Assembly: GCA_964405325.1 (NCBI GenBank)
Contig: CAYONM010000018.1
Span: 1 to 30,747 of the forward strand
From: CAYONM01 sp964405325
Lineage (GTDB): Bacteria > Planctomycetota > UBA11346
Direction: 5' to 3'
DNA: 30,747 bases
The notes below the pieces were generated by a model. The model was not told the DNA's origin. It did not search any database and was given only the letters and a program-made list of their open reading frames with translations. Each line of letters opens with the position of its first letter. Position 1 is the stretch's first letter. Positions 8,823 to 17,421 of the stretch are shown one piece after another. A program made the translations under genes and the position numbers.

Positions 8823-9865
8823 GACGTCTCCTCCGCCACCAGCACACAGGCAGCGGCGCCGGCAGCGGCAGCGATAGACCGCAGGGCTGGCACTTGGCCG
8901 ACATCGCAGACCCCGGCCTGGGCCCGGGAACAGCGCGGATGAAAGGGACAACCAGGTGGAATATCGGTCAGCGGCGGCACGTTACCGGGAATGGCCGGCA
9001 GGCTGTCACGCTGCTGATGCAGGCTGGGCAGGGAATCCATTAAGGCACGAGTATACGGATGCTGCGGCTGCTTGAGCACCCGCCGCACCGGGCCGTGTTC
9101 CACCACTCGGCCCAGATACATCACCGCCACCTCGTCGGCGACCTGCGCCACCACGCCCAGGTCGTGCGTGATCAACACCACCGCGGTATCCAATTCCTGC
9201 TGCAGCTGCTTGATCAGCCCCAGAATCTGGGCCTGGATGGTCACGTCCAAAGCGGTGGTGGGCTCGTCGGCAATCAGCACCCGCGGCCGGCAGACCAGGG
9301 CCATGCTGATCACCACCCGTTGCCGCATGCCACCCGAAAGCTCGTGCGGATATTGCTGCAAACGTGCCGCCGGGTCCGGGATGCCGACCCGCCTGAGCAT
9401 GTCCACCGCCAGGCGCTCGGCTTCGCGCTGCGAGACCGGCTGATGCAGGCGTATCGCTTCAACAATCTGGTTGCCGATGGTGTGGACCGGCGAGAGCGCA
9501 GTCATCGGCTCCTGGAAGATCATGCTGATGTCACCACCACGCAGTTGAAAGAGGCGCTCGTCATGATCGCGCAGGGCGGCAATATCGACGGCCGGACCGC
9601 TGGCCGGTTGAAAAATAATCTCACCATCAACAATGCGCCCCGGCGCTTGGATCAGCCGCAGGATCGAATAAGCGGTCACGCTCTTGCCACAACCGGATTC
9701 GCCGACGATCGCCAGCACTCGACCGCGGGCCACGCTCAGATCGACGCCATCGACGGCCCGGTGCTCCTCGCCATCGACCCGGAACCAGGTCCGCAGACCA
9801 CGCAACTGCAGCACCGTTTCCGGCGTAGCTGGGGATGGCGTATCGGTCGCTGCTGTCGCACTCAT
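8819..9865 (-). CDS. Peptide-type ABC importer ATPase, OppD/DppD-like
   Basis: 348 aa cytoplasmic ATPase that pairs with the OppF-like subunit. Walker A GESGCGKS (55-62), signature ELSGGMRQRV, Walker B VLIADEPTTALD, switch region LITHDLGVVAQVAD, and the family's C-terminal substrate-transporter extension PPGCPFHPRCSRAQAGVC. The ATG at 9865 lies 7 bp after the stop of the oppC-like gene and directly ahead of conserved sequence; an upstream frame reaching 9994 overlaps oppC and is not needed. The two ATPases, the two permeases and the fused binding protein together give a complete importer for a peptide- or nickel-type substrate. Confidence 0.92.
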   Translation of the reverse strand: MSATAATDTPSPATPETVLQLRGLRTWFRVDGEEHRAVDGVDLSVARGRVLAIVGESGCGKSVTAYSILRLIQAPGRIVDGEIIFQPASGPAVDIAALRDHDERLFQLRGGDISMIFQEPMTALSPVHTIGNQIVEAIRLHQPVSQREAERLAVDMLRRVGIPDPAARLQQYPHELSGGMRQRVVISMALVCRPRVLIADEPTTALDVTIQAQILGLIKQLQQELDTAVVLITHDLGVVAQVADEVAVMYLGRVVEHGPVRRVLKQPQHPYTRALMDSLPSLHQQRDSLPAIPGNVPPLTDIPPGCPFHPRCSRAQAGVCDVGQVPALRSIAAAAGAAACVLVAEETS

Positions 9866-9872
9866 CGGCCAC

Positions 9873-10979
9873 TCACTTCGCCGCATAGGGGTCGGCGGCA
9901 TCGCGCAGGCCGTCGCCCAGGAAATTGAAACACAGCACCGCCAGGATGATGGGCATAACCGGAAACAACATCCAGGTGTAGGTGGCCACCGCACTCATAT
10001 CCAGACAGTCCTGCAGCAACACCCCCCAACTGACGATGGGCGGGCGCAGCCCCAGGCCGAGAAAGCTCAGCGCCGTCTCGCCGAGGATCATCGCCGGCAC
10101 GGCGATGGTGAGCGACACAATGATGTGCGAGGTAAAACCCGGCAGCAGGTGCACCAAGATCAGACGCGCATGCGACGCGCCCAAGAGACGTGCAGCAACC
10201 ACGTAGTCTTCCTCGCGCAGGGACAGGATCTTGCCGCGCACCACCCGCGCCAATTGCGTCCAATTCAAGAGACTGAGCACGATGGTGATGCCAAAATAGG
10301 TCTGCAACGCTGACCAATTCGGCGGCAAGACGGCAGCGATCGCCAACCACAGTGGCAGATGCGGAAAACTGTTGATGATCTCGATCAGACGCTGAATAAC
10401 GACATCCCAGATTCCACCCAGGTATCCGGACAGGCCACCGATCAGCAGCCCCAGAACAAAGGTGATGGCAATCGCCACCAAGCCGACCGACAGGCTGATG
10501 CGGGCACCATAGACCATACGGCTGAAAATATCCCGACCGTATTTATCGGCGCCGCACAGATACCAGCTGGGCAGCGGTGCACTACCGTGCTCGGCCCGCC
10601 AGGCAGCGCGATCAACGCCGAAAAGATGATGCCGCATGGGAATCAAGCCCCACAGGCGATACGGCTCGCCAGCGACCAAGAAAGCCAAGGGCACACTTTG
10701 CTGCGCATCGACCACGTAGGCTTTGGCAAAGGTGATCGGATCGACCTGTCGATCCAGGGCCTCGGCGTGCAGTCCCTCGCCCCAGGAACAGCCCGGCAGC
10801 ATGGGTGGTGCATGAATGCGTTCGAGATCCCGCCATTCCACCGGATAGGGCGCGACGAATTCCGCAAACAGGGCGACGCCGTAGAACGCCACCAGTACGT
10901 ACAGGCTCAATACCGCCAAGCGATGCCGGGCGAACCGCCGAGCGATCAATTGCCATTGAGATTGCGGCGCACGATTCAT
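9873..10979 (-). CDS. Peptide-type ABC importer permease, OppC/YejE-like
   Basis: 368 aa inner-membrane permease. The first membrane helix (about 25-45) is followed by a periplasmic insert of about 90 residues (up to LCGADKYGRDIFSRMVYGAR), then five helices. The insert contains VAGEPYRLWGLIPMRHHLFG, a stretch like that of the YejE subgroup rather than E. coli OppC. The cytoplasmic coupling loop reads VVAARLLGASHARLILVHLLP, matching the EAA motif. Start ATG at 10979 is separated from the upstream stop (TGA at 10981-10983) by a single base, so the gene is translationally coupled to the fusion gene. Confidence 0.92.
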   Translation of the reverse strand: MNRAPQSQWQLIARRFARHRLAVLSLYVLVAFYGVALFAEFVAPYPVEWRDLERIHAPPMLPGCSWGEGLHAEALDRQVDPITFAKAYVVDAQQSVPLAFLVAGEPYRLWGLIPMRHHLFGVDRAAWRAEHGSAPLPSWYLCGADKYGRDIFSRMVYGARISLSVGLVAIAITFVLGLLIGGLSGYLGGIWDVVIQRLIEIINSFPHLPLWLAIAAVLPPNWSALQTYFGITIVLSLLNWTQLARVVRGKILSLREEDYVVAARLLGASHARLILVHLLPGFTSHIIVSLTIAVPAMILGETALSFLGLGLRPPIVSWGVLLQDCLDMSAVATYTWMLFPVMPIILAVLCFNFLGDGLRDAADPYAAK

Positions 10980-10980
10980 C

Positions 10981-13900
10981 TCACCGCCCCTCCTGGTCCA
11001 TGCGGATACGCGGATCCAGCCACAGCAACAGCAGGTCGCTGACCAGGGTGCCGCAAATCGCCAATAAACTCATGACCATCAGCATGGAACCGGCCAGATA
11101 CATGTCCTCGTTGGTCAGCGCATGGATCAATAACGGCCCCACCGTCGGCAGCGCCAAGACCATGGCGACGATGGCACTGCCGGAGACCAGATGCGGAAAC
11201 AGACTGCCGAGACCGCTGACAAAGGGGCCCAGAGCAATACGCACGGGATATTTCAGCAGCAGTCGCAGGGGCCGCAGACCCTTGGCACGAGCGGTGGTCA
11301 CATAGGGCTTGCGCAGCTCGTCCAAGAGATTGCCACGCATGATCCGCATCATGCCGGCGGTGCCGCTGACCCCCAGCACCACGATCGGTAGCCAAATGTG
11401 CGCTAGCAAATCGGCAACCTTAGCCCAGCTCCATCCGGGCATGGCGGCATAGGCCGGCGAAAACAGACCGGTGATGGTCACACCAAACCAGTGCTCACCG
11501 AGGGAAATGAAGACGATGGCCAACAGGAAATTCGGCACGCACATGCCGATCATCGCTAGGAAGGTGGCGAGGTAATCGCCGAAAGTATACTGCCGCACCG
11601 CGGAATAGATGCCGACACTCAACGCCACCGCCCAGGTGAACAGCACCGTCCCCAAGGTGATGCAGACGGTCAGCAGGATGCGATCGCCAACGATGTCGTT
11701 GACCGCGCGATCGGTCTCCATGCTGTAGCCCAGGTGCCCCTGCAGCAGCCCAGCATCGACGGCATCGAAACTGGTAAACCAGGTCAAGCCGACCCAACGC
11801 AGATATTTGCTGAGCACCGGATCCTCGTAGCGATAGATGTCTTTTTTATCTTCCAATTCCTGCAAGGCCGCTTCGTCACCGCGCATGCGCAACTCGGTCA
11901 TGCGGGTGGTCAGGAAATCACCCGGGGGCAGCTGGATAATGGTGAACACCACCACCGACACGATCAGCAAGGTCGGCACCATCAGGAGCAAGCGCCGCAA
12001 CACAAAGGGATGCCGCAGCGCCACCAGCCCCAGCCCCAACAACCCACCGCCGATGACCAGCGTGCGCAGCATGGTCGCCAACCAACCGCCACTGGCAGCG
12101 GCCTCGGTGAAACCACCGTTGACGCTGGTGGTGTCGCCAACCTCATTGACAATCTCGACCATCTGTCGTTCGACTTCGGCAACACTCTGCGGGTCCATTT
12201 CCGGCTCGGAAAAATAGAAACCCTCCATGCCCGCATTGGCCGGAGTCATATAGGCGGCACCGACCAGGGCGACTTTCGGCACGCCGCGCAACTCGCGATC
12301 CACCACCACCAGGGCCGGCGGTGGCGTGCAGATACTGATGCTGTGCACCTCTTCGGCCATGATCGCTTGGATCTCGGCAAACAGACGGCGCTGCTCGGCC
12401 CGGTTGGCGCTGCGCCGGATGGCGTTCCATAAGGTCATGCAACGCCGCAGTGGGCTGCCCGCCGGCGGTGCCAAGGCGCCAGGGGTACGCGCCGCGGCCT
12501 CACTGCCGTGCATGCCACCCTGCTCGTACCAGATACCATAGCGCGGCGCGTAATAGCTTTCGGCATAGGTCGGCACGAAATTCCGGATCATGCCGAAGGG
12601 CGTGAAATCGCTCTCGCCGGTCCAGACCGTAAAGTCATGTTCGAAGCCGGCCTTGCTGGCGTAAAACAGCGGCCGAGCCCGATCACGCAACACGCAGCGG
12701 ATGCCCACTGCCGCCCAATCGTCGATCACGAATTGCGCTGGGCCGGGGCCAGTGAATTCGCACACATTCAAATCGAAGGACAAGCGGATGCCGTCGGCAG
12801 CCATACGCATACCGTCCACATCGCGGTGGGTCAGGCCCAGTTCGTCCAGTAACTGGGCGGCGCGAGTGGGATTGTGCGCGGTATAGCTGCGGTACAGCTC
12901 GGGCGAATGGAAGAGCGAATCCGGGCCGGGGTCCAACTGCGCCGGCTTGGTTTGGTTATTGTATTCCGCCTGGATGATCGCGGCACGATCGATGGCCAGA
13001 CTGAGCGCCTGCCGGAATCGCTTGTCGGCCAGCAGGCGCGCCTTGTGCGCTGTTTGCGGCCGTGCCGGATCGACACGTCGGTTGACATTCGGAAAGATTG
13101 TCCACTCGCTGCGAGTACCCGGATACCAATGGTACACCTCGTAGCCGCCACGCTCCCTATTACCCATCAGCAGGGTGTGGTCGCGGTAGAAGATATTGCG
13201 CTGCTGGAAGCTGACCGCGCCACTGGCAGCGGCGATGGGAATCATCTTCGCTTCTTTGACCGCAAACACCAAGCGATCGATATAGGGCAGCTGATTGCCG
13301 GCGGTATCGACCATGCAGTAATACGGATTGCGCACGAAGGTGTACGGCGGCGTGGTGCGATAGGTGCGGGGAATCCACGGCCACAGGCGCGGATGCTCGG
13401 GATTGAGATAATGCCGTAGCCGGGCGTACAGCGCATGCGGACTGCTGAGGGACCATTCCTGGCAGCGCTTTTCGATCAGCGCCGGATCGCCCAGGTCGGG
13501 ATGGTAGGGCCGCAGATAGTGCTCGGGCAGGGCCATTTCCCATTCCCGAGTCAGGGCCTCGGGAAACAGACCGTTGGGCTCCGGAAACACGAAACGCAGG
13601 GTCTGCGCGTCCACCCGCTCAATACGACCGCGACCACCGGGTGTGCTCAGGGCGATGGGCTGCTGATCGTGCCGCAGCACTTCCTCCTCATACCAGAACA
13701 TGATATCGTCGGCATCGAATGGCTCGCCATCAGACCAGCGATGCCCCCGGCGCAGCCGCATGGTCCAGACGCTGGCGTCGTCGTTGGACTCCAGGCTCTT
13801 GGCCATGTGCGGCACAATGGGGTAGCCTTGCGGCGACCAGGCCATCAACGTGGCCCCGGACATCCGCCAGCGCATCACCCCCAGATCGTTGGTGCCGTTG

Positions 13901-14292
13901 GCGATGCGATACCAGGAGCCGCCATGACGGCCGATGCCATCGACACCAGCCAGCACAATGGGCTCCGGCCCAACCCGCTGCGCCACCGCCGGCAGCAGGC
14001 CCTGGGCGACCACATCATCCAGAACCGGCGCCTGCCCCGTCGGCCACCAGGCCGCCGCCTGACCCTGGCTGTAGTCGACTGCCTGCCGCAGCACCAAGGG
14101 CTGCTCGGAATCGATGCTGACCGCGCGCAGCTGCTGGACCTCGGCCACCGCTGCCGGAGCTGGCGGCGGCGGCGCCTCCTGCACATCGCCACGCACCAGC
14201 CAAGCGCAGGTCAACAGCAGCAGCATCACCAGCATCGCCGCCGCCAGCAGACGCAGCGGCCAGAGAACCAAGACGGGAAGTCGCAAGGGCAT
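10981..14292 (-). CDS. Fusion of solute-binding protein (family 5) and OppB-type permease
   Basis: A single uninterrupted 1103-aa frame. Residues 10-33 form a signal-anchor helix. About 40-135 is a poorly conserved linker. About 136-715 is a family-5 extracellular solute-binding domain (LGVMRWRMSGATLMAW, RRGHRWSDGEPFDADDIMFW, VDTAGNQLPYIDRLVFAVKE, KRFRQALSLAIDRAAI spread in the usual order). A second hydrophobic helix lies around 738-757. From about 761 to the end is a six-helix OppB/DppB-type permease starting RRLLLMVPTLLIVSVVVFTI, with coupling loop YVTTARAKGL near 997-1006. The domain junction is near nt 12012. In E. coli these are two proteins. The fusion tethers the receptor one-to-one to its channel. 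It is the first gene of the operon, followed by oppC-, oppD- and oppF-like genes. The substrate is not predictable by eye. Confidence 0.9.
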   Translation of the reverse strand: MPLRLPVLVLWPLRLLAAAMLVMLLLLTCAWLVRGDVQEAPPPPAPAAVAEVQQLRAVSIDSEQPLVLRQAVDYSQGQAAAWWPTGQAPVLDDVVAQGLLPAVAQRVGPEPIVLAGVDGIGRHGGSWYRIANGTNDLGVMRWRMSGATLMAWSPQGYPIVPHMAKSLESNDDASVWTMRLRRGHRWSDGEPFDADDIMFWYEEEVLRHDQQPIALSTPGGRGRIERVDAQTLRFVFPEPNGLFPEALTREWEMALPEHYLRPYHPDLGDPALIEKRCQEWSLSSPHALYARLRHYLNPEHPRLWPWIPRTYRTTPPYTFVRNPYYCMVDTAGNQLPYIDRLVFAVKEAKMIPIAAASGAVSFQQRNIFYRDHTLLMGNRERGGYEVYHWYPGTRSEWTIFPNVNRRVDPARPQTAHKARLLADKRFRQALSLAIDRAAIIQAEYNNQTKPAQLDPGPDSLFHSPELYRSYTAHNPTRAAQLLDELGLTHRDVDGMRMAADGIRLSFDLNVCEFTGPGPAQFVIDDWAAVGIRCVLRDRARPLFYASKAGFEHDFTVWTGESDFTPFGMIRNFVPTYAESYYAPRYGIWYEQGGMHGSEAAARTPGALAPPAGSPLRRCMTLWNAIRRSANRAEQRRLFAEIQAIMAEEVHSISICTPPPALVVVDRELRGVPKVALVGAAYMTPANAGMEGFYFSEPEMDPQSVAEVERQMVEIVNEVGDTTSVNGGFTEAAASGGWLATMLRTLVIGGGLLGLGLVALRHPFVLRRLLLMVPTLLIVSVVVFTIIQLPPGDFLTTRMTELRMRGDEAALQELEDKKDIYRYEDPVLSKYLRWVGLTWFTSFDAVDAGLLQGHLGYSMETDRAVNDIVGDRILLTVCITLGTVLFTWAVALSVGIYSAVRQYTFGDYLATFLAMIGMCVPNFLLAIVFISLGEHWFGVTITGLFSPAYAAMPGWSWAKVADLLAHIWLPIVVLGVSGTAGMMRIMRGNLLDELRKPYVTTARAKGLRPLRLLLKYPVRIALGPFVSGLGSLFPHLVSGSAIVAMVLALPTVGPLLIHALTNEDMYLAGSMLMVMSLLAICGTLVSDLLLLWLDPRIRMDQEGR

Positions 14293-14480
14293 GCTGGGCG
14301 ATCCTATATGATATATGCACTACGCCAGATCACCTCCCGCCTGCTTTGCTTTGTGTATCAGGTTGTCAAAGCGGCGACTGTGTGACCAGCAGGTACCAGA
14401 CCCTGCAGCGGCCCTGTCCCCAATCCGAGCAAAACCCATAAGAGACGTGACTCCATCACTGTTGCAGCAATACTGCCCGC
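14293..14480. promoter_or_regulatory. Divergent intergenic region between transporter operon and 14481 gene
   Basis: 188 bp separate two divergent starts, so promoters for both directions should be here. On the minus strand a TTGACA (+ strand TGTCAA at about 14368) and an A/T-rich TATATCATATA just upstream of the fusion gene are visible, but they are not spaced as one sigma-70 promoter. I call the region, not exact promoter boxes. Confidence 0.35.
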
Positions 14481-15320
14481 ATGGACAGCTCCTCGCATAC
14501 CGCCTTGCCTGGAAGCAAACAGCGGCGGCTGGCGATCCATCTCGCCCCCCTGCCGGAGTTGTTGCGCGATATCGGACTGCTGCGCGAGATCGCCGCCATC
14601 AGTGAACTACACCTGATCTGCCGCCCCAAAGGCCATCCGCTGCTGGTCTCCAGTGGCCAGCGTTTTGTGCGCGCGGTGCACCGCCTGCCGTATCCCGACC
14701 GGCGCTGGCAGGGCCTGTCGGCCTGGCTGCACGGCACCACCTGGACCCGTGTCGGCCAGGAGCTCGCACGTCTGAGCATTGATGAAGTGATCTGGTTCGG
14801 CGCCCAACGGCGGCATGTCCATCCCTGGCTGCACCAGTGGCTGCCCCAGGCCGAGGTCACCGAACTGGCAGCCAAGGGCGATCTGGCACAGTTGCGTGCC
14901 GAGTGCACCACTCCCGCCCTGCTCGACGTAACCGAAGCACAGGCCGCCCGCGCCGATGATTGGCTCCGACCGCTGAATGGCCACATCCTGGTCCTGGTGC
15001 CTGATACCCGGCTGACTCCTCAGCAGGCCATGGCCCTGTTCCGCGCCAGCCACTGCGACCAGTTCCTGATACTTGAGACGGATCGTGCCTGGTGTCGGCA
15101 CTTCGCGAAACAACTCGGCGGCGGCCACCGGGAACTGATCATCGTCCGCGAACCGCCCCATCTGGGGCTGCTGCCAGCGGTCCTGGCCCGGATCGATCAC
15201 CTGATTAGCTCCGATCCGCTGTATCAGGCTCTGGCCACCGCGGTTGACAGCCACTGTCTGTCGAGCCTGGCCGATGGCGACGCGCTGCTGCAGGAACTGG
15301 AGCAGACCGAATCCAGCTGA
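14481..15320 (+). CDS. Glycosyltransferase family 9-like protein (weak)
   Basis: 279 aa, no signal peptide or membrane helix. The overall pattern, a Rossmann-like N-terminal half (LAIHLAPLPELLRDIGLLRE), a central HILVLVPDTRLTPQQ strand-loop, and a C-terminal DHLISSDPLYQALATA segment, recalls ADP-heptose:LPS heptosyltransferases, in which a similar DxxISxDxG...LA motif lies near the nucleotide-sugar site. The catalytic region is not clearly conserved, so this may be a degenerate or unrelated protein. The next gene on the same strand is glycosidase-like, which makes a role in surface polysaccharide metabolism plausible but unproven. The start ATG has no strong ribosome site. Confidence 0.45.
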   Translation: MDSSSHTALPGSKQRRLAIHLAPLPELLRDIGLLREIAAISELHLICRPKGHPLLVSSGQRFVRAVHRLPYPDRRWQGLSAWLHGTTWTRVGQELARLSIDEVIWFGAQRRHVHPWLHQWLPQAEVTELAAKGDLAQLRAECTTPALLDVTEAQAARADDWLRPLNGHILVLVPDTRLTPQQAMALFRASHCDQFLILETDRAWCRHFAKQLGGGHRELIIVREPPHLGLLPAVLARIDHLISSDPLYQALATAVDSHCLSSLADGDALLQELEQTESS

Positions 15321-15590
15321 GGCTTACGGCAGAGAGGGCTTCCTTCGCCAATCCGGTTCGAACCTCGCGACGTCCGTCGCACACCGCCAAACCGGACTGG
15401 CACCGCGAGGTTTGGAGGGGGCGGAGCGAAATGCCCAGGACCATCGAGCGAAGCGTGGCCAGGGCCATTGCCTTGCCCCGCGGACGGCCACCCTGCTCAG
15501 CCATGAGGCAAACCCGTGGCCAGTAAGCATCCCGCCGCAAGCATTGCATGGGATCACGATTCCGACCAGCCGCATCGGCCGGATAAGACG
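15321..15590. repeat. Intergenic region with dispersed repeat, copy 2
   Basis: The block at 15354-15382 (CGGTTCGAACCTCGCGACG followed by TCCGTCGCAC) matches 5917-5945 with two differences and the reverse complement of 26526-26548 over CCTCGCGACGTCCGTCGCAC. The rest of the 270-bp gap contains further GC-rich text (GGAGGGGGCGGAGCG) but no gene I can support. An open frame from GTG 15516 into the next gene exists but has no homology-like start. Confidence 0.6.
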
Positions 15591-16574
15591 ATGAAGGCCA
15601 GCCTGCGCCAGCATCTCTTGCCGGAAATTTTGGCCCAGGCGGGGACGAGCGCTTGGGCCGGACCCCTAAGCACCCTACGCTATCTCGCAGGCGGACCATG
15701 CCGACGGCCGGTGCCGCCAATGCGGGATTTCCTCGGCCTGGCCGTTGGCCTGGATCGGGTGCCCTGGCAGCGGCATGCCGAGGAACTGCAGGCCATTGAC
15801 GTTCGTCATATTCTCGTACGCGTCGGCGTCTGGCAGCTGAATCGCCTGCCGGAATTCCAGGCCCTACTGCGAGCCCTCCCCGGGATCCAGGTGGTGATCG
15901 GCGTGATGCAGGATCGCAGCAGTCTCGCTTGTCCCGGTGCCTGGGAGCGCGCCCTGTTGCAGCTGGTGCCGGCGCTCTGGCCCTGGAGTCGCTGTTTTCA
16001 ATTTGGCCAAGCAATCAACCGCCTGAAATGGGGCTGCGCTCATGTTGGCCAGGGCCTCGACCTGGCCGAGCGCGCCGAAGCGCTGTTACGGCCGCGTTTT
16101 CCGAAATTGCAGACCATCGCACCCAGCACCCTGGATTTTGAACCGCTAGCGCAGCTGCGCAGCCTGGTACATGCTCGCCGGGTGCGCTGGCATGCCGCCA
16201 GCTTCGGGCTGTATGTCGACCGCCGGGGGCCGCCGGAAGGCCGACAATATGGCCATTTCGATCTGGCGCGAAAAATCCGCTTCTTGGCCAGCATCGCCAG
16301 CTGCAGCCGCCGCTGCGCCCCACGAGTCTGGATCACCGAAAGCAATTGGCCGCTCGCTGATACCGGTGGCTACGCTCCGGCCAGTCCAGAGTATCAGGTG
16401 GACGCAGCACGGTATGCCGACTACCTACGCCGGTATGTCCAGATCGCCCGCAACAGCGGTGTGGTGCAGCGCCTGTACTGGTGGCAATTATTGGCCACGG
16501 GTTATGGCCTGATCGACAACCGCGATGGCCGACGACGACCGGCGTGGCATGTGTTTCGGGAGCTGTTGACCTGA
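15591..16574 (+). CDS. Hypothetical TIM-barrel glycosidase-like protein
   Basis: 327 aa from the ATG at 15591 (MKASLRQHLLPEILAQAG). Visible features fit a beta/alpha barrel sugar-acting enzyme: alternating hydrophobic strands (HILVRVGVWQLNRLPE, IQVVIGVMQDR, QFGQAINRLKWG), a strand ending in glutamate (RVWITESNWPL, a likely catalytic nucleophile in clan-A-type glycosidases), and a late YWWQLLATGYGLID strand with the D-G-R-R-R-PAWHVF ending often seen in such proteins. I do not recognise a specific family. The GTG 25 codons upstream lies in repeat-containing sequence, so the ATG is preferred. It may act with the glycosyltransferase-like neighbour on a surface glycan. Confidence 0.55.
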   Translation: MKASLRQHLLPEILAQAGTSAWAGPLSTLRYLAGGPCRRPVPPMRDFLGLAVGLDRVPWQRHAEELQAIDVRHILVRVGVWQLNRLPEFQALLRALPGIQVVIGVMQDRSSLACPGAWERALLQLVPALWPWSRCFQFGQAINRLKWGCAHVGQGLDLAERAEALLRPRFPKLQTIAPSTLDFEPLAQLRSLVHARRVRWHAASFGLYVDRRGPPEGRQYGHFDLARKIRFLASIASCSRRCAPRVWITESNWPLADTGGYAPASPEYQVDAARYADYLRRYVQIARNSGVVQRLYWWQLLATGYGLIDNRDGRRRPAWHVFRELLT

Positions 16575-16630
16575 GAGCGCGCGGCGTGCAATCGACAGTC
16601 AACAGTCCCGACATTCACCAATCTGCATTT

Positions 16631-16675
16631 GATGTTTCCATCAGAGGGGGCGCTGCCCCCTTTGAGGGAAACGTC
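16631..16675. terminator. Long imperfect stem-loop between convergent genes; dispersed repeat copy
   Basis: The left arm GATGTTTCCATCAGAGGG (from 16631) pairs with the right arm CCCTTTGAGGGAAACGTC (to 16675) with few mismatches, around a core AGGGGGCGCTGCCCCCT. It lies between the stops of the 15591-16574 gene and the EF-hand gene (stop at 16677), so it may end transcription from both sides. The same arm and core recur at 26547-26576 (inverted) and partly at 27962-27990, so it is also a dispersed repeat. Confidence 0.65.
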
Positions 16676-16676
16676 T

Positions 16677-17387
16677 TTATTGATCCGCCTGCATTTTCTG
16701 CTGGCACAGGGCACGGAATTCCTCGCGACTGATGGCGCCGTCGCCGTTGCTGTCGGCAGCGCGCAGCTCGTCCAAGGCGACACCGTCGGCCAGGGCACCG
16801 CGCATACCGGGCCCCTGGCCGTGGCCTTTACCATGACCGCGACCGCGTCCGCGTCCGCGTCCGCGTCCCTTGCCGGGACCACGACCGTCCGCACGGTCCG
16901 AGTCCGCCGGCGGCATCGGACACTTGGCCTGCATGCCGGCATGGAATTCCTTGCGGGTCAGCCGGCCATCAGCATCCGCATCCATGGCAATCATCTCGGT
17001 CACCGAGAGGCCCTCCTCGCCCCAGGGGCCAGGACCAGGGCCGTGCGGACCAGAACCGCCACGTCGACCTGGGCCGGCGACCTGTTGCCGGACACTACGC
17101 ATTTCCGCGAAACTCAGGCGGCCATCACCATCCGCATCGGCGGCTTCTAGAACGTTGAGAGGCATGCCGGGTCGCCCTTGCTGTAACCCGCGTGGTGGAC
17201 GATGGGCCTGCATGATGGTGCGCATTTCCTCGCGATCGATGCGGCCATCGCCATTGCTGTCACCGGCGACGATGTCGCTGATCGGCAGGCCACGCGGCAC
17301 GGCATCCGGTGGTGGCTGCTCCTGGGCGGTGGCCAGACCAATGCCAGCGATCAAGGTGAGGCTGGTGGAGACGAGACGAGTGAACAT
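16677..17387 (-). CDS. Secreted EF-hand calcium-binding protein
   Basis: 236 aa. Signal peptide MFTRLVSTSLTLIAGIGLATAQ, then four EF-hand loops: DSNGDGRIDREE (about 43-54), DADGDGRLSFAE, DADADGRLTRKE and DSNGDGAISREE near the C-terminus. Each has D/N at positions 1, 3 and 5 and glutamate at position 12, so all four can bind calcium. Between loops 3 and 4 lies a Gly/Arg stretch (GRGRGRGRGRGHGKGHGQG) encoded by hexamer repeats. The ATG at 17387 follows AAGGAG at good spacing. It is the last gene of a probable operon behind a response regulator and histidine kinase (34 bp from the kinase stop), so it is likely expressed with them or under their control. The function is inferred to be periplasmic calcium binding. 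Confidence 0.88.
   Translation of the reverse strand: MFTRLVSTSLTLIAGIGLATAQEQPPPDAVPRGLPISDIVAGDSNGDGRIDREEMRTIMQAHRPPRGLQQGRPGMPLNVLEAADADGDGRLSFAEMRSVRQQVAGPGRRGGSGPHGPGPGPWGEEGLSVTEMIAMDADADGRLTRKEFHAGMQAKCPMPPADSDRADGRGPGKGRGRGRGRGRGHGKGHGQGPGMRGALADGVALDELRAADSNGDGAISREEFRALCQQKMQADQ
16839..16868. repeat. Hexanucleotide tandem repeat in the EF-hand gene
   Basis: Four perfect GCGTCC units at 16845-16868 preceded by one degenerate unit (GCGACC, 16839-16844). On the coding strand each unit gives Gly-Arg. The copy number could vary by replication slippage without breaking the frame, changing the length of the basic linker. Confidence 0.75.
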
Positions 17388-17421
17388 GGCAAACTCCTTG
17401 CTGTGCTTGTCTACGGCTATG

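Noticed and set aside
14293..14480. Consensus TTGACA as a promoter for the transporter operon
   Set aside because: No acceptable -10 box lies 16-18 bp downstream; the A/T-rich TATATC stretch is nearly 50 bp away, so I do not call a specific promoter.
15354..15382. GGTTCGAACC resembling a tRNA T-arm
   Set aside because: No 5-bp stem pairs around the loop, and no acceptor, D- or anticodon arm is found upstream; the sequence is part of a dispersed repeat that also occurs at 5917.
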